Part shown: positions 54,801 through 64,000 of the stretch, piece after piece
Layout: each line of letters opens with the position of its first letter
How positions within the stretch are numbered: position 1 is the stretch's first letter
Source of the DNA: Phyto melanocephala
Lineage: Eukaryota; Arthropoda; Insecta; Diptera; Rhinophoridae
NCBI GenBank assembly: GCA_941918925.1
Contig: OW799234.1
Location: 107,381,884 to 107,445,883, forward strand
Length of the DNA stretch: 64,000 bases
Reading direction: 5' to 3'
Made by a program: the position numbers and the translations under genes
Notes under the pieces: generated by a model
Databases searched by the model: none
What the model was told of the DNA's origin: nothing
Seen by the model: the letters and a program-made list of their open reading frames with translations, nothing else

Positions 54801-56468
54801 TTATATAGCTACTCTTCTTCGTAAATTTTTTTTATTATTGAACTCTCTATTAGTAGCAAACATGCGACAAGTTTTGAATCGAAAAATTCTGGCATTTAAA
54901 CTTCAGTTGCGTTGTAAATTGACAAATATTCAGGGTTTTCATGGAATCCAATTGCTGTTGGAGTTGGATTAAAAAGCAAAAATAATAACCATTTGGCATC
55001 ATAAAGTCCGCTATTTCGGTTTTATGTCCTAATGGAAATAATAATTTTGATTTAAACATAAATTCACAATGTCAGCGTTCAAGACACGGAATTAATTTTT
55101 TGTTCAATCTAACTTCCACAGCATTTACATTTTATGACAACTCCGGCAATAAAAGGAGTAGCTGTTCATTTTCAATTATTCGTCTATATTTAATATTAGG
55201 GCTTCTTTGTATCTAGCGACTCAACGGAAATTCGTTGGCTGCCTAATTTCAACCTATTAAAATATTGTCAACCTGCAGGCCTGGCATTCGAACGTGATCG
55301 AAATTTGAAAATTCATATTAGAATCTCTATACCTAAAGCACAGCGTACTCGATCGTTCGAGTAAAATTTCGATCGATATCGAATGCCGTAATTCGGCTCC
55401 TGGTTTGCATATTAAGCCGACGATATACTAAACAAATAATACAAGCAACACTTAAGCATTTTTTGTCAATATCAAAATTATATGTAAATAAATAATATTA
55501 TTTGTATACAAATTAAATTTTTGTTTAAATTTCACATGAATGCTGAAAGATTGTAAATTTTTTAACGACCTCTAAATATGGTCCGATTTGTTTAAAATTT
55601 AAAATACATATTTACTATTTCGTCGCTTGGGAATACGGGCAGATTTGTGAAGCACAAAATTTTAAGGCTTTTACATTTTAACCTAGTCTAATATGTTATC
55701 TGTTTAATATAATTTAATTTATAATTATTTAAAAGATTATTAATTCAAGCTAAAAATTAAGCAAATCGAACGAGAAAGGCATGCCATATTTCAAAAACGT
55801 TACTCTTTAAATCTCAATAGAACACAATTCACTTTTAAAATAATTAGTTTATTTAAATCACATATAAATGTGACATCTTTCATTCAAACAAAATTTTATG
55901 CCACAGCTTAAGAACTTAATTTTTACATTCAAAAGTTTCATTTATTTGGCCAAATTTATATGACCGAATATTGCCTTTTTTGAGCCAAAACTGTAAAAGA
56001 TCACAACAGAATGTGTGCACCCTTCCATAGAAAATAAATTTTATGACAAATTTGTAAAACTTATTTTTTCTTTAAAAAAAACGACTGAAAAATTTTAATA
56101 AAAAGTACTTACGGTTCGTTTTTCCATATATTTCAATTTAAGTTCGGTGACTTTTTCGCGGGTACCTTCAAAATTTTCACGGGTCTAAAACAACAACAAA
56201 ATAAAAATATTATTAGCATTTATTTAAAATTATTCAAGTGAAATCCTCTTACCTTTTGCACTTTGTGCCTTAAGTCCTGCAGATAATCTTTATTATCCTC
56301 AGCCTGTTCGTGTGCCGTATGATAGAAGACTAACCAGCTCGATATAAATGCCAATAATATTTCAACAAATTCAAATTTAATACGTTCTTGAACTTCCTGA
56401 ATACGTAGTACATAACTTAGTGACTCCTGGACATATTCACGCTCATGCATGCCTAAACTGGCATCCGC
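45910..56468 (-). CDS. Graf: Graf homologue (BAR-PH-RhoGAP-SH3), nine 3'-terminal coding exons, 5' end outside window
   Basis: Encodes a Rho GTPase-activating protein of the GRAF/oligophrenin family, which in animals binds curved membranes through BAR-PH and stimulates GTP hydrolysis by Rho-type GTPases. Coding exons on the minus strand, 5' to 3': 56468-56253, 56184-56113, 54596-54545, 54252-53966, 53890-53560, 53493-53388, 53311-52067, 51998-51919, 46010-45910. All junctions are GT..AG and phases match, giving 829 codons plus TAG. Approximate residues of this partial product: BAR C-terminal half 1-96, PH about 105-209, RhoGAP about 210-405, Gly/Ser/Asn-rich linker to 770, SH3 771-829. The domain order fits Graf and no other RhoGAP that I know. 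The N-terminal BAR half and the start codon were not found in 56469-64000, so they should lie upstream. Exon ends come from sequence reading, not cDNA; alternative exons cannot be excluded. Confidence 0.93.
46270..46985 (+). pseudogene. PIF/Harbinger-type transposase remnant
   Basis: In shifting frames the plus strand reads [13 protein letters not shown] (46675-46710), then [20 protein letters not shown] and [16 protein letters not shown] (46777-46880), then [20 protein letters not shown] (46926-46985). These correspond to the HTH region and the segment just before the first catalytic Asp of Harbinger-type transposases (pattern L-R-F-L-A-x-G...S-x-x-T-V-S). The catalytic part is missing after GIPNI. 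Confidence 0.7.
47440..48037 (+). repeat. Family A copy A8, 3' part with an internal duplication
   Basis: An A-rich tract, then GGCTCAGCTGGGATTCGATG (47713-47732), then the GGACAGAC block, and the TGTGTGAAGGGTAT end. The last 70 or so bases are repeated (47868-47938 and 47939-48035), so two copies of the GTGTGAAGGGTAT-type terminus occur. It lies inside the hAT-like element. Confidence 0.8.
48533..49818. mobile_element. Foldback MITE interrupted by family A
   Basis: Inverted ends: left TATAAACACAATCAAAAGCT, right complement TATAAACACAATCAAGTCCA, both followed by ACCGACCATCGACTACAA. The arms contain many CTACAAAA / TTTTGTAGYC and GTAGCC motifs. Family A copy A9 has landed in the middle. Removing A9 leaves about 420 bp, a usual MITE size. 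Confidence 0.75.
48656..49518 (+). repeat. Family A dispersed repeat, copy A9, complete
   Basis: About 860 bp, from AAAACAAGTAAGAGCG through the palindrome ATTCGGCCGTGCCGAAT (48678-48694), the long A-rich middle (48840-49098), GGCTCAGCTGGGATTTGATG, and the GGACAGAC repeats, to GTGTGAAGGGTAT. It is the best-preserved forward copy in the window. Confidence 0.88.
50020..50672 (+). mobile_element. 5'-truncated non-LTR retrotransposon (jockey-type RT end plus 3' UTR)
   Basis: 50021-50380 encodes the C-terminal end of a reverse transcriptase: [57 protein letters not shown] and [20 protein letters not shown]. These are characteristic of the RT thumb region of jockey-like elements. The frame is nearly intact, but the palm with the catalytic residues is absent. 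The 3' UTR runs to an A-rich end near 50672. Same strand as the tail at 33172. Confidence 0.8.
50689..51075. mobile_element. Foldback MITE with TGGGCCAATTCAAA ends
   Basis: A 387-bp element with left TGGGCCAATTCAAAATGG and right complement ATGGGCCAATTCAAAGTAG. The similarity of the arms extends through CATATTGTACTATGTCATAT-like sequence for about 50 bases. The interior has a direct repeat of CTCTCAGAGAGAATWT (50858-50905). Target duplication not assigned. Confidence 0.7.
51210..51785 (+). repeat. Family A copy A10, diverged
   Basis: The start, AACAGGTAAGAATGTTATAC then TCGGCCATGCCGAATTTAAT, and the later blocks AAAAGTTGATTTCAACC (51656-51672), CCCTATTCATTAGCTTTCGG and ATATATACCTTATGCG preserve the family order. 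Divergence is high and the A-rich middle is missing. Lies in the Graf last intron, opposite to the gene. Confidence 0.65.
51919..51998 (-). CDS. Graf: Graf exon: first half of SH3 domain
   Basis: An 80-bp exon encoding [20 protein letters not shown] and then NQIITN. This is the Ala-Leu-Tyr-like first strand, RT loop and E-L-S-F motif of an SH3 domain. Both ends have good splice sites (TTTAG before, GTAAGT after), and the phases join the 1245-bp exon to the terminal exon. Confidence 0.93.
52067..53311 (-). CDS. Graf: Graf exon: RhoGAP C-terminal part plus low-complexity linker
   Basis: A 1245-bp exon. The first 45 or so residues contain [12 protein letters not shown], the conserved Asn-bearing RhoGAP motif, followed by the final helix ([17 protein letters not shown]). 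The remaining 360 or so residues are a disordered linker rich in Ser, Gly, Asn and Thr, with polyglycine runs near 52860-52900, 52315-52325 and 53030-53045 and several Ser-Pro/Thr-Pro sites. The exon is much more GC-rich than its surroundings. It ends at GTATGT, inside a frame that stays open a few codons further, so the donor rests on the phase match to the SH3 exon. Confidence 0.92.
53388..53493 (-). CDS. Graf: Graf exon: RhoGAP middle helices
   Basis: A 106-bp exon encoding [35 protein letters not shown] and flanking split codons. The Leu-Pro-x-x-N-x-x-x-L-x-x-x-x-x-H-L pattern is the standard central RhoGAP helix pair. It is too short to stand out as an open frame. It was found by splicing logic between the two larger RhoGAP exons and restores the frame exactly. 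Confidence 0.92.
53560..53890 (-). CDS. Graf: Graf exon: RhoGAP domain, catalytic half
   Basis: A 331-bp exon carrying the catalytic arginine finger in the motif [10 protein letters not shown], followed by the [14 protein letters not shown] motif that corresponds to the conserved K-x-x-L-R-x-L-P-E-P-L block of RhoGAP domains. Asn replaces the usual Pro before Glu. The arginine expected for GTPase activation is intact, so the product should be an active GAP. Confidence 0.95.
53966..54252 (-). CDS. Graf: Graf exon: rest of PH domain
   Basis: A 287-bp exon. The translation has [18 protein letters not shown], then a central variable loop, and ends in the PH C-terminal helix with the invariant tryptophan ([16 protein letters not shown]). 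PH domains in this family bind phosphoinositides together with BAR. The exon ends in phase 0 before GTAAGT. Confidence 0.93.
54545..54596 (-). CDS. Graf: Graf exon: first strand of PH domain
   Basis: A short 52-bp exon encoding [17 protein letters not shown] plus one base. The Thr-Lys-Arg-Gly-Tyr-Leu motif is the classic first beta strand of a PH domain, and it joins in phase to the next exon. The polypyrimidine tract before it appears as a GA run on the plus strand at 54601-54621. Confidence 0.88.
56113..56184 (-). CDS. Graf: Graf exon: end of BAR domain
   Basis: A 24-codon, phase 0-0 exon reading [20 protein letters not shown] and then EKRT. It is charged and helical, as expected for the end of the last BAR helix. 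It starts after TTTTAG and ends before GTAAGT. The following intron (54597-56112) is about 1.5 kb, and I see nothing recognisable in it apart from a GA tract at its 3' end. Confidence 0.88.
56253..56468 (-). CDS. Graf: Graf exon: BAR domain, central helices
   Basis: A 72-codon exon in phase 0, starting after ...TACAG and ending before GTAAGA. The translation begins [12 protein letters not shown] and contains a Val-Leu-Arg-Ile-Gln-Glu-Val-Gln-Glu stretch, followed by a hydrophobic/aromatic segment ending in [11 protein letters not shown]. This is the conserved BAR helix region of GRAF proteins, where human GRAF has a KIQEVQE segment. It is the first exon visible in the window; the residues before it are missing. 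Confidence 0.92.
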
Positions 56469-56882
56469 CTGTAAGAGAAAACAAAAAGAAGAAGCAAATA
56501 ATTAATAAAAAAGTTTTTGCAATAAATTGTTTTCATGTACATATTTGTAAAATAAAATGACAGAGTTCAGGAAAAAGAAATAATTTGTTTAAAATTATGG
56601 TAAATTTTAAGTAAAATTTTTCATTAATAGTAGTGGGATGTTCAAACGAAAAATTACAAAAGGCCAAAGAAATTTACTAAAGACAAGCACTAATGTACAG
56701 ATGATATCCTGCTGGTTACGTTGGCTAAGGACAGTGGATCCCAACGTACGATGAAAATTTCTCAAGTAAATTATATAAAAATAAACCAATTAATAAAAAT
56801 TTTCTACAATCCTTAGGCGTTAGGCAAAAAGATCTAAGTCAAAAAATTGCAGTTTGAATTTTCGATTGAAGTTTATTTAATA

Positions 56883-56925
<43 letters not shown>

Positions 56926-57389
56926 GTTTGAGATCAATAATTTAAGTCTAGCATAACTGCTTCTAAGCGTAATCATTTGCTCTTAAGGGAATAAGTGAAA
57001 AAAGTTAATAATTTGGTTTGATATTTAACAAAAGCTGCAGTTTCTGATTTAAGACATTTTACACATGTCGCTTGCAGCCTTTTTGTTTCCCTAGTAGATA
57101 AATATGTTCCTTAAGTTGTTTGTGTCGCTGACGTCAAATCGGAAATATACTGTCATGTCCAAAATTAAAGCATTTACACAAATTTCCATTTAGTTTTAAA
57201 AAAAATTCCAAAAAAAACACACAAATGTTTAAATATTTGGCAGAATAATAATTTTCCAATATATTTCTTAAACTATTAGAAGATTTAAAACCCATTTTAG
57301 GGGATCTAAAGTAAAGGCTGTCCAAATTTGAAGTACCAATTTAATTTTGATATCGCTACAGGCAAATGATCCGCAGCTTTTTGTGATGG
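56469..57389. other. Presumed Graf intron; CT microsatellite
   Basis: A (CT)n run lies at about 56886-56921. No exon was recognised upstream of the BAR exon. Confidence 0.45.
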
Positions 57390-57531
57390 AAAATTGATGA
57401 TTTAGACGTAGAGAATATGCGATTTCAACAGGATGGTGCCACTTGTTTCACATTAAGAGAAAGAATCGCATTATTTCTCGTAGAGGACAAAGGGAATTGG
57501 CCACCAAGATCGTGCAATTCGACACCGTTAT
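57390..57531 (+). pseudogene. Mariner-like transposase fragment
   Basis: The plus strand reads DLDVENMRFQQDGATCFT and then, after a short shift, NWPPRSCNSTPL. This is the FQQDGA block (catalytic Asp) followed by the NWPPRSCDLTPLD block of mariner transposases. It stops where element M3 begins, at the TA of ...CCGTTA, so M3 landed in it. Confidence 0.75.
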
Positions 57532-58125
57532 AAAGGGTAGTTAAATTTTAAGGGACGATGTTAAATGTAAACCACACCTAAACGTCAAGTTTTTTTTCTG
57601 TATTTCATTTGACATTTCTCAATTTCAGACTAACTCAATTTGAACCATGGAAAGATACGCAATCGAGCAACGCGTTAAAGTTATTCGGGCGTTCAAATCA
57701 AAATGCATTTCGTGATTCTTTTGGTCACCATAATCGTTCAAATTCGTCCAAAATAGGAAGAATTGTGAAAAATATTTAAATTTCCGCAAAACAGGTCTGT
57801 ATGAAATGTGAAAACATCTGTGGGTGCCTTCTTAGTTCGTTGAATGGAAAATATAGCTGTTCTTCGCGATAGTGTGACAAAAGAGCCGTCAACCTCGACT
57901 CATCATCGTGCCCAACAATTGAACATCAACATCTTCATTGAAAATTTGGATTATCGGATGGAGGTGTGTTGCCGAGTTCACTGCGCCCATTTGGCCGATA
58001 TTTTGTTCCATACATAACTAAACCATACCAATATTATCATAATAAAAAAAAATTACAATAATTTCCTAAATAATTTTTGTTTTATTCAAAATCAACATCG
58101 GCCCTTAAAATTTAACCACCCTTTA
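57532..58125 (+). mobile_element. Internally deleted mariner-like element M3 (second copy of M1)
   Basis: About 590 bp between TA dinucleotides, with inverted ends AAAGGGTAGTTAAATTTTAA / complement AAAGGGTGGTTAAATTTTAA. The interior starts with an ATG (57646, M-E-R-Y-A-I-E-Q-R-V-K-V-I) and ends with a transposase C-terminal remnant (about 57935-58020), as in M1. It is inserted in the older mariner fragment at 57390-57531. Confidence 0.78.
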
Positions 58126-58388
58126 CTATTTTTTGTCGGGTTCTTAAAATCGGAAGTGTACAACAATAATCCCACAACAGTTCATGAGCATAAAGACAAT
58201 ATTATTGAGCAGATATCAACTATTTGACAACAGTTTATTGAGAAACCTTGAGAATTTAGGTAAAAGATTGGGAGCCTGCCAAGCCAGGCAGTTCACTTAC
58301 TCGACCAGCATAATTTTTAACCTCAGCCTATTTGTAATAAACCGAAAACTGGAAATATTTTGAATATTACAAAAAAAATCTTTCTTTA

Positions 58389-58801
58389 ATACTACATTTT
58401 CACCTGAGCGAAATCTAGTAGATTTGATTTAAAATCTTTATTAAAATCTATACCGTTTATACCACTGTTTTTTGACATTTTGCAAGATTTCGTTTTCAAA
58501 ACAATATATTTATTTACGAGGTAGTCTACAAACTCCATATAAAAAAAATGGAAACAATAAAGTACTTGTGCAATTGCAACCACCTTATATATTATGATTG
58601 AATTTTTCTGTGTGCAGCGTAGTATATTTTATTACAATTTAATAAAAACCACAGTTGCATCACGAAGTAGTACTAGATTTTAAGTAGATTCTGCCAAAAT
58701 CTAGTGGCAAAGTAGATTTCGTTTTGTATAAGAAATCTGGTAGAAATTAACTGGATTTCCTCAAAATCTGCTACTTGGCTCAGATGTAAATGTAGTATAA
58801 T
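58389..58801. mobile_element. Foldback MITE with ATACTACATTT ends
   Basis: About 410 bp: left AATACTACATTTTCACCTGA then GCGAAATCTAGTAGATTT; right complement TTATACTACATTTACATCTG then AGCCAAGTAGCAGATTTT. The subterminal arms carry repeated AAATCTAGTAGATTT-like motifs. Confidence 0.7.
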
Positions 58802-60984
58802 AAAATTAAAATGATCCTCAAATTTCGACACACTTTATCATTTTATTGTAAAGTTTCGAATTTTCTTTTTAACAAACAGCTGATTATCAGCTAGGCTAAG
58901 ATGTTGTATCTACCTATTTTTATTGTGGCTTGGCCATTTCCAAAAGTCACCTTCGTTGATGCTCTTATAACCAATCATAGACGGTGCACTTTAGGAAGCC
59001 TACTGATGGCCTCAACTACAAACGTTAACTTTTACGAAGGAAACCGTAAACGAATTGAGACCTACTGAGTTTCTCGATAAAATGTTATTAAAAAATAACC
59101 AGAACTTATAAGCATGTAAGTATATTTTATGTACAATTTTAAAAACTTCTTTTTCGCTTATTTGCCTCTGTGTATTTGTTAATAGTTACTATGAATTGTA
59201 TGCTCTTAGTTTTAAAAATAATTAAAATTTTCGTCATCATCATATGAACGTAAATGAATTACGCTAAAATTAGAAACAATATGTGTCTAAGGAGAGGAGA
59301 AATAAAACAGTAAAAAATACCATAAAAAACATAACTGACCTTTCTTTTTATGGTCATAATAACACATTGACATTTTAGTCTGAATAACTCGTATTGAAAC
59401 AATGAAAAGGATATAACAACACAATAATAAAAAAAATATCAGTAAAAGGAAAAAAATTATTCCGTATAGATATTGCTTTTAGCAGCAAAGCATAACCAGA
59501 GCAAGTGTAAATGACAAGTTCATAGAAATAACCAATTCTTAGTACGATATTTTGAGCCACAAACAAAAAATAAAACAATTTTACAGCTAAAGCGTTTGAC
59601 GTTACCAGTGTGTGTGCGTGTTTTTTTTTAGAAAAGAGTGAAAACATCTAGATGTGTTTGTTGGTATGACGAAGTTCTGCCTTTTTTGAAATGTGTAGTC
59701 TAAAAGTTAAACTTTAATTGTACAAACAGTGACTGGAATCAAATATCTAATCTAAGTCTACATTTTGGCTAAAATGTCCTTTACATAACTGTGCAACAAG
59801 GAAAAAATTTCTGAATGAAACCATTGGGAAATCACTGTAGACCATCAGAAGAAAAAATAAAAACCTAGTTTTTAAAGTCTTCTGGCAATTTTTGGTCTCC
59901 TAAGTCTACTTTAATTTTCCTTTGGTCTTTAAATTTTAAGTAAACAAAAACACTATTATGCAAAAATTAAATCATTTATTTTGTTTACTAAATTTCATAC
60001 AAAAAATATCCTTCAAATTTATTTTTCTCCTAAGGATGTTTTTTTTCTTCAAAAATTTAAAATTTATTGTGCATTTATGTATGTATATGATTTCGTTGTA
60101 ATTTTACATTTAAGAACAAAAAAATAGCTATTGATTTGGCATGCTAATTTGCTGTCATATTTATTTTGTCGTCTGACATTCGTTGTCTATTTTTGCTCAT
60201 GGTTGATTCATTGTAGACATTTCTAACATTTTAACACTATTATTTTGTTTTTGCTGACAAATATTGTAACTCTGTGATAGAAAAGTGTATCCAAGTTCAT
60301 GCTGTTTGAACATTTATTATATAATAGCCCAGCAAGGAAAACAAAAACTATAAAGATGAAGTAATTTTGCAGCGGTTCACAAATGATAAATTCATTCCAT
60401 TAAGGTGAAAACCCTAATGAGTTCAAACAATTTGCACCAAATTTCATTGTTTTCTGTTTGACAAAATTGGTCAAACAGTAGTAACATTTACATATACCTT
60501 TTGTAAACGTTGGTTTATTTCCTTAAAATACCCCGGGGATTCTTTTATATTGCAAATATTAACACTTTAAATTTATTATAAAGGTAAGATCACTTTATTT
60601 GTTTTAACACACTCAGATATTATTTTTACAGTACTTTATTTATTTCATTTATTGTTATACACCTTTACTATGAAGCCAACTTTGATAAGCTCTTAAAAAG
60701 CTCTATTGTTATACTGATCATATTAGCTGTATTGTTCGACTATTTATAACACCATAGTGGTGGTCTGTAACATTCCACAAAGTTCTCACATGTACATACT
60801 AGTACATTTTGATAAGTTACTATAAGGCCGTTACATTTAAATTAAGACGTACATAATGATTATGACAAGTAATATGCAGCAAAAATAAATGTGCCTGAAA
60901 GTATGCAGCACATAATAACAAACCTCGGCTGTATAAAACTTAACATGATAGTCGAAGAACCAGCCAATTAAAGAATATTTTAAA
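58802..60984. other. Presumed Graf intron, unrecognised
   Basis: AT-rich; one exon-like minus-strand stretch near 60490-60545 is discussed under the findings and is not called as an exon. Confidence 0.4.
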
Positions 60985-61612
60985 CTAGAAAATCCCGGCG
61001 CGCGTTGCTACGCCCGTTAATGAATAAAAATGCATTCTGAATTTTAATTGAATATCAAGTGCAAAAACCTCAAAATTATAAATTTTCTTATGGGCGTGGC
61101 CCTGCCCACTTTTCTAATCACGGAACTGTATAGTCACAACAGCTCAATATGCGCGCAAAGTTTCTGAAAAATCGATTAAGTGGAAGTAGCTAAAAATGAT
61201 AACTAATTTTTTATGGGCGTGGCCCCGCCCACTTTTTTAATCATGAAATTAATAAGTCACAACAGCTTAATATGTGTGCAAAGTTTCAGAAAAATCGGTC
61301 CAGTGCAAGTACCTCAAAATTAAAACTTTTTTAGGGGCGTGGCCCCGCCCACTTTTCTTATCACGAAATTATTTAGTCATGACAGCTCGATATGTGTGCA
61401 AAGTTTCAGAAAAATCGGTCAAGTGCAAGTAGCTAAAACTGATAACTAATTTTTTATGGGCGTGGCCCCGCCCACTTTTTTTCACCCATAAACACTCCCT
61501 GGTATGTGTACAACAACTTACCAAAGTTTGAGCCCGATCGGTTTTACAGTTTCAGAGTCTATAGCTAACACACACACACACACACACAGAGTTTCACTTT
61601 TATATATATAGA
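60985..61612 (-). mobile_element. Non-autonomous Helitron, copy H6 (four-unit)
   Basis: A 628-bp reverse-orientation copy with the same termini (CTAG at 60985-60988; TATATATAGA at 61603-61612) and CA/GT tract. It has four tandem units instead of six; the 243-bp shortfall against H5 equals two units of about 121 bp. Its 3' end reads CGGGATTTTCTAG, a variant of the other copies. Confidence 0.85.
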
Positions 61613-64000
61613 TTTACAAAAAATACTACAAATAAAACTACTGAAACTTAAATACTGTTACCTAAACTAAAAAAAATTATAATGTAAACCAACTATTTAA
61701 ATCTGTAATAGTATATTCTGCAACATCCTCCGTTTTATATTTAGCGGAATATTTCGAAAACTACGCTCAATTTAGAAAAATCGAGGGCAGGCTTGAATAC
61801 AATGCCGTAAATTATTTAAGAAACAACTTTTAGTTGCTCCTTACCAAAAAAATTCAACAGTATTTGTAAACTGGTATGCATATTGCAATATTTGTCTTAA
61901 TAACGATGCCCAATTAATTGTGAATTAAATCAAAACTTTGGCACCGATTTGAATAAAAAAAAAAGAATTTATTTTATTAAGAACACAAAAATGAACCAAA
62001 TTTTATCCCTTGTTTCAATTTTATTTTATGTGAGGTGCATACATGTACATATTAACTATTTAACAAAATACTGAAATTTACTCTAAATATTTCTTTGAAA
62101 TTACACAAGAAAAAGGTAAAGATCGTAGTTTTTGAATATTATCTCAAATGCATATTGTACTCACAAAAAGTTATATAAAAAATATTTTGATTAGAAAACG
62201 TAGAAAGTCATAAATCTATATGAAAAATAACGGCTGCACTGATTTCGTAATTTGTTTAATGTTTGTCATAGCCGGACTTAGGTGTTTGCCACGCCAACTT
62301 TTTTAATTTATCTAAAATCGAAAAGTGGCTGGATTTGTCTATCTTTTTTGTAATATTCATGAGTAGTAATGCATAGTTAAGGTAAACGTGTGCGGGGGAA
62401 GAAAACTGGGCATAAAACCTTCTATATAAAGAAAATACATTTTATAAAATTGAAAACGTTTGCATCCCTAATTCCTAAACTTTGTGTGATTTACTTCTAC
62501 CTCATTTGCCTTATTACAGAAAAAAATTATTATGATCGGAGCAGAGGAAGTGATACCCCCTCTAGAGAAAAAAAAACATTTTAGAACATATTTTACGAAC
62601 TATAAATGTTTGAACAAAAATTGTATAACTCATTGAAGAAATTGGATAGGATCGAATAAGGGAGCATGTCATCTTCCATACAAATCTATATAATGGCATA
62701 TCTGCAAAAATAAATAAATAAAATAGTTATAGGCTTTAAGTTCTGTTCCTTTTGATTCGATATGTGTTTAATTTTTTGGGCAAAAAAGTCGGTAAGAACA
62801 GAGCTAGAGAAGTTTTACCCCCCAACATTGGCTTAAACTTAGTGCGAGTTACTTTTGATAACAATTTCCCTATTTAAACCAAAAATTGTAAGGATCGCAA
62901 AAAGGGGGAGTAATACCCTCATACGAATGAAATACTATTAATGAAGTAACAAATGGATGCAGACTATATTAAAATCTATCTCCTAATGAATACAACGCAA
63001 AAACTTTGTTAGTAAAAGCAAAGCGGTTCGGGTTCTACTACTTAGGGCTATTATTACAACTTGCCGTTAGTTAAAGGCAGGATTTTGTCGGACCGATAAA
63101 TGATTTTGCATTATAAAGATTTCATTTATTATATTTTTATCTATTAAATATTATTAGTATTGTTACAGATTTATTTTTAAATAGCTTAATTTACATTATA
63201 ATTTATTTTAGTTGTAGTAGTTTAAGTTACTGTAGTTTTATTTGTATTAGTTTATTTCGCTGGTTGTTCGAACATGATGTTTGTTATTATGTGTAGCATA
63301 CTTTTAGGCACTTCTATTATTCCTGCATATTACTTAACGTCTTAATTTAAATGTAACGGTTTTCGAATGTACTAGAAAGTACAGACGAGAACTTTGTCGA
63401 ATGTTACCGAACACCACTATGTTACTAAAAATAGCCGAACAACACAGCTAATATGATTAGTATTACAATAGAGCTTGTAAAGTGTGTATCAAAGTGAGTT
63501 TGATAATAAAAGTGTATAACCATAAGTATAATAGGTAAAGTGATATAAAAAAACAATATCTGAGTGTATTTGAATAAAGTGCTCTTAATTTAACTTAATT
63601 TCAACTGTTTTTGATTGCAATAAAATAACTCAAAGTTTATTTAAAGGAAATAATCCAACTTTTATAAAAGGCATAAACCTAACAGTATTAATAATAATAA
63701 CAATAAAAAATGGAAATTGTAATGATGCAAAGCCATTAATTGGGCACAAAAAATCCTTCCTTTAACTAAAGGCAAGTTGTAATAATGGCCCTTAGTCTTG
63801 TATAGAAAAACATTTTTTTTGTAGAATTTTAACGATATCTTTGAAAAAAATTTAAGAATGAAGTTAGCATATCTTTAAGAATTTTTGTTGTTGAATTTCG
63901 TATTTTCTTAAAACCTGATTAAGGTGAACCATCCTAAGGTTATGATAATATTTTCAGTGGAACCACTTTTATTTTTGACATAACGATATATCTCGAAACC
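61613..64000. other. Presumed Graf intron or flank, unrecognised
   Basis: AT-rich; only chance open frames. No N-terminal Graf exon was seen. Confidence 0.4.

Noticed and set aside
58392..58583. A 63-codon minus-strand frame as a gene or N-terminal Graf exon.
   Set aside because: It lies within a foldback MITE and has no BAR similarity.
62390..62584. A 64-codon frame near the right edge.
   Set aside because: Low complexity, no start context, no recognisable similarity.

Overview
The window is very AT-rich, intron-rich dipteran DNA. Protein similarity to fly Graf, the density and type of transposable elements, and a repeat family whose layout recalls one common in Drosophila all point to a higher (cyclorrhaphan) fly, plausibly a calyptrate such as a blowfly or house-fly relative. 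The species is an inference. Nothing looks bacterial or viral.

Two host genes can be supported. (1) On the + strand, a three-exon gene (coding exons 21493-21755, 34800-35092, 35285-35925) encodes a 398-residue predicted secreted, low-complexity protein with one long hydrophobic segment. It has a TATA/Inr promoter and an intron of about 13 kb. I do not recognise the family. (2) On the - strand, the last nine coding exons of the fly Graf homologue (BAR-PH-RhoGAP-SH3) lie between 56468 and 45910. Exon phases fit throughout, giving 829 residues in frame to the stop. The 5' part (start codon and N-terminal BAR exons) is not seen and probably lies beyond 64000, which makes 56469-64000 intron.

Almost everything else is transposon-derived. 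The main families are: six non-autonomous Helitrons built from units of about 121 bp (2246, 14091, 15042, 15945, 23742, 60985); a dispersed repeat of about 750 bp, here called family A, with a GGCCGTGCC-type palindrome near one end (about ten copies); mariner/Tc1 remnants and internally deleted derivatives (5153, 8200, 13296, 29870, 57390, 57532); pogo/Tigger-like elements (1373, 36776, 39120); hAT-type elements with 8-bp target duplications (8871, 40221, 43300, 46099); a Harbinger transposase remnant; a Helitron helicase pseudogene; several non-LTR retrotransposon remnants; a tRNA-derived SINE with a 14-bp target duplication; and several foldback MITEs.

Layout: 1-21.4 kb is intergenic and rich in nested insertions; 21.4-36.3 kb holds the secreted-protein gene, with a Helitron helicase remnant, a Helitron, LINE and family A copies in its first intron; 36.3-45.9 kb is AT-rich spacer with MITEs; 45.9-56.5 kb holds the 3' Graf exons; 56.5-64 kb is presumed Graf intron. 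Family A copies repeatedly serve as landing sites: two are split by pogo, mariner and Helitron insertions, so relative insertion order can be read directly. I found no CRISPR array, operon, canonical tRNA or rRNA, and no novel multi-gene system. The most notable items are the nested insertion histories, the unit-count variation in the Helitrons, the Graf last intron that is almost wholly transposon, and family A itself.
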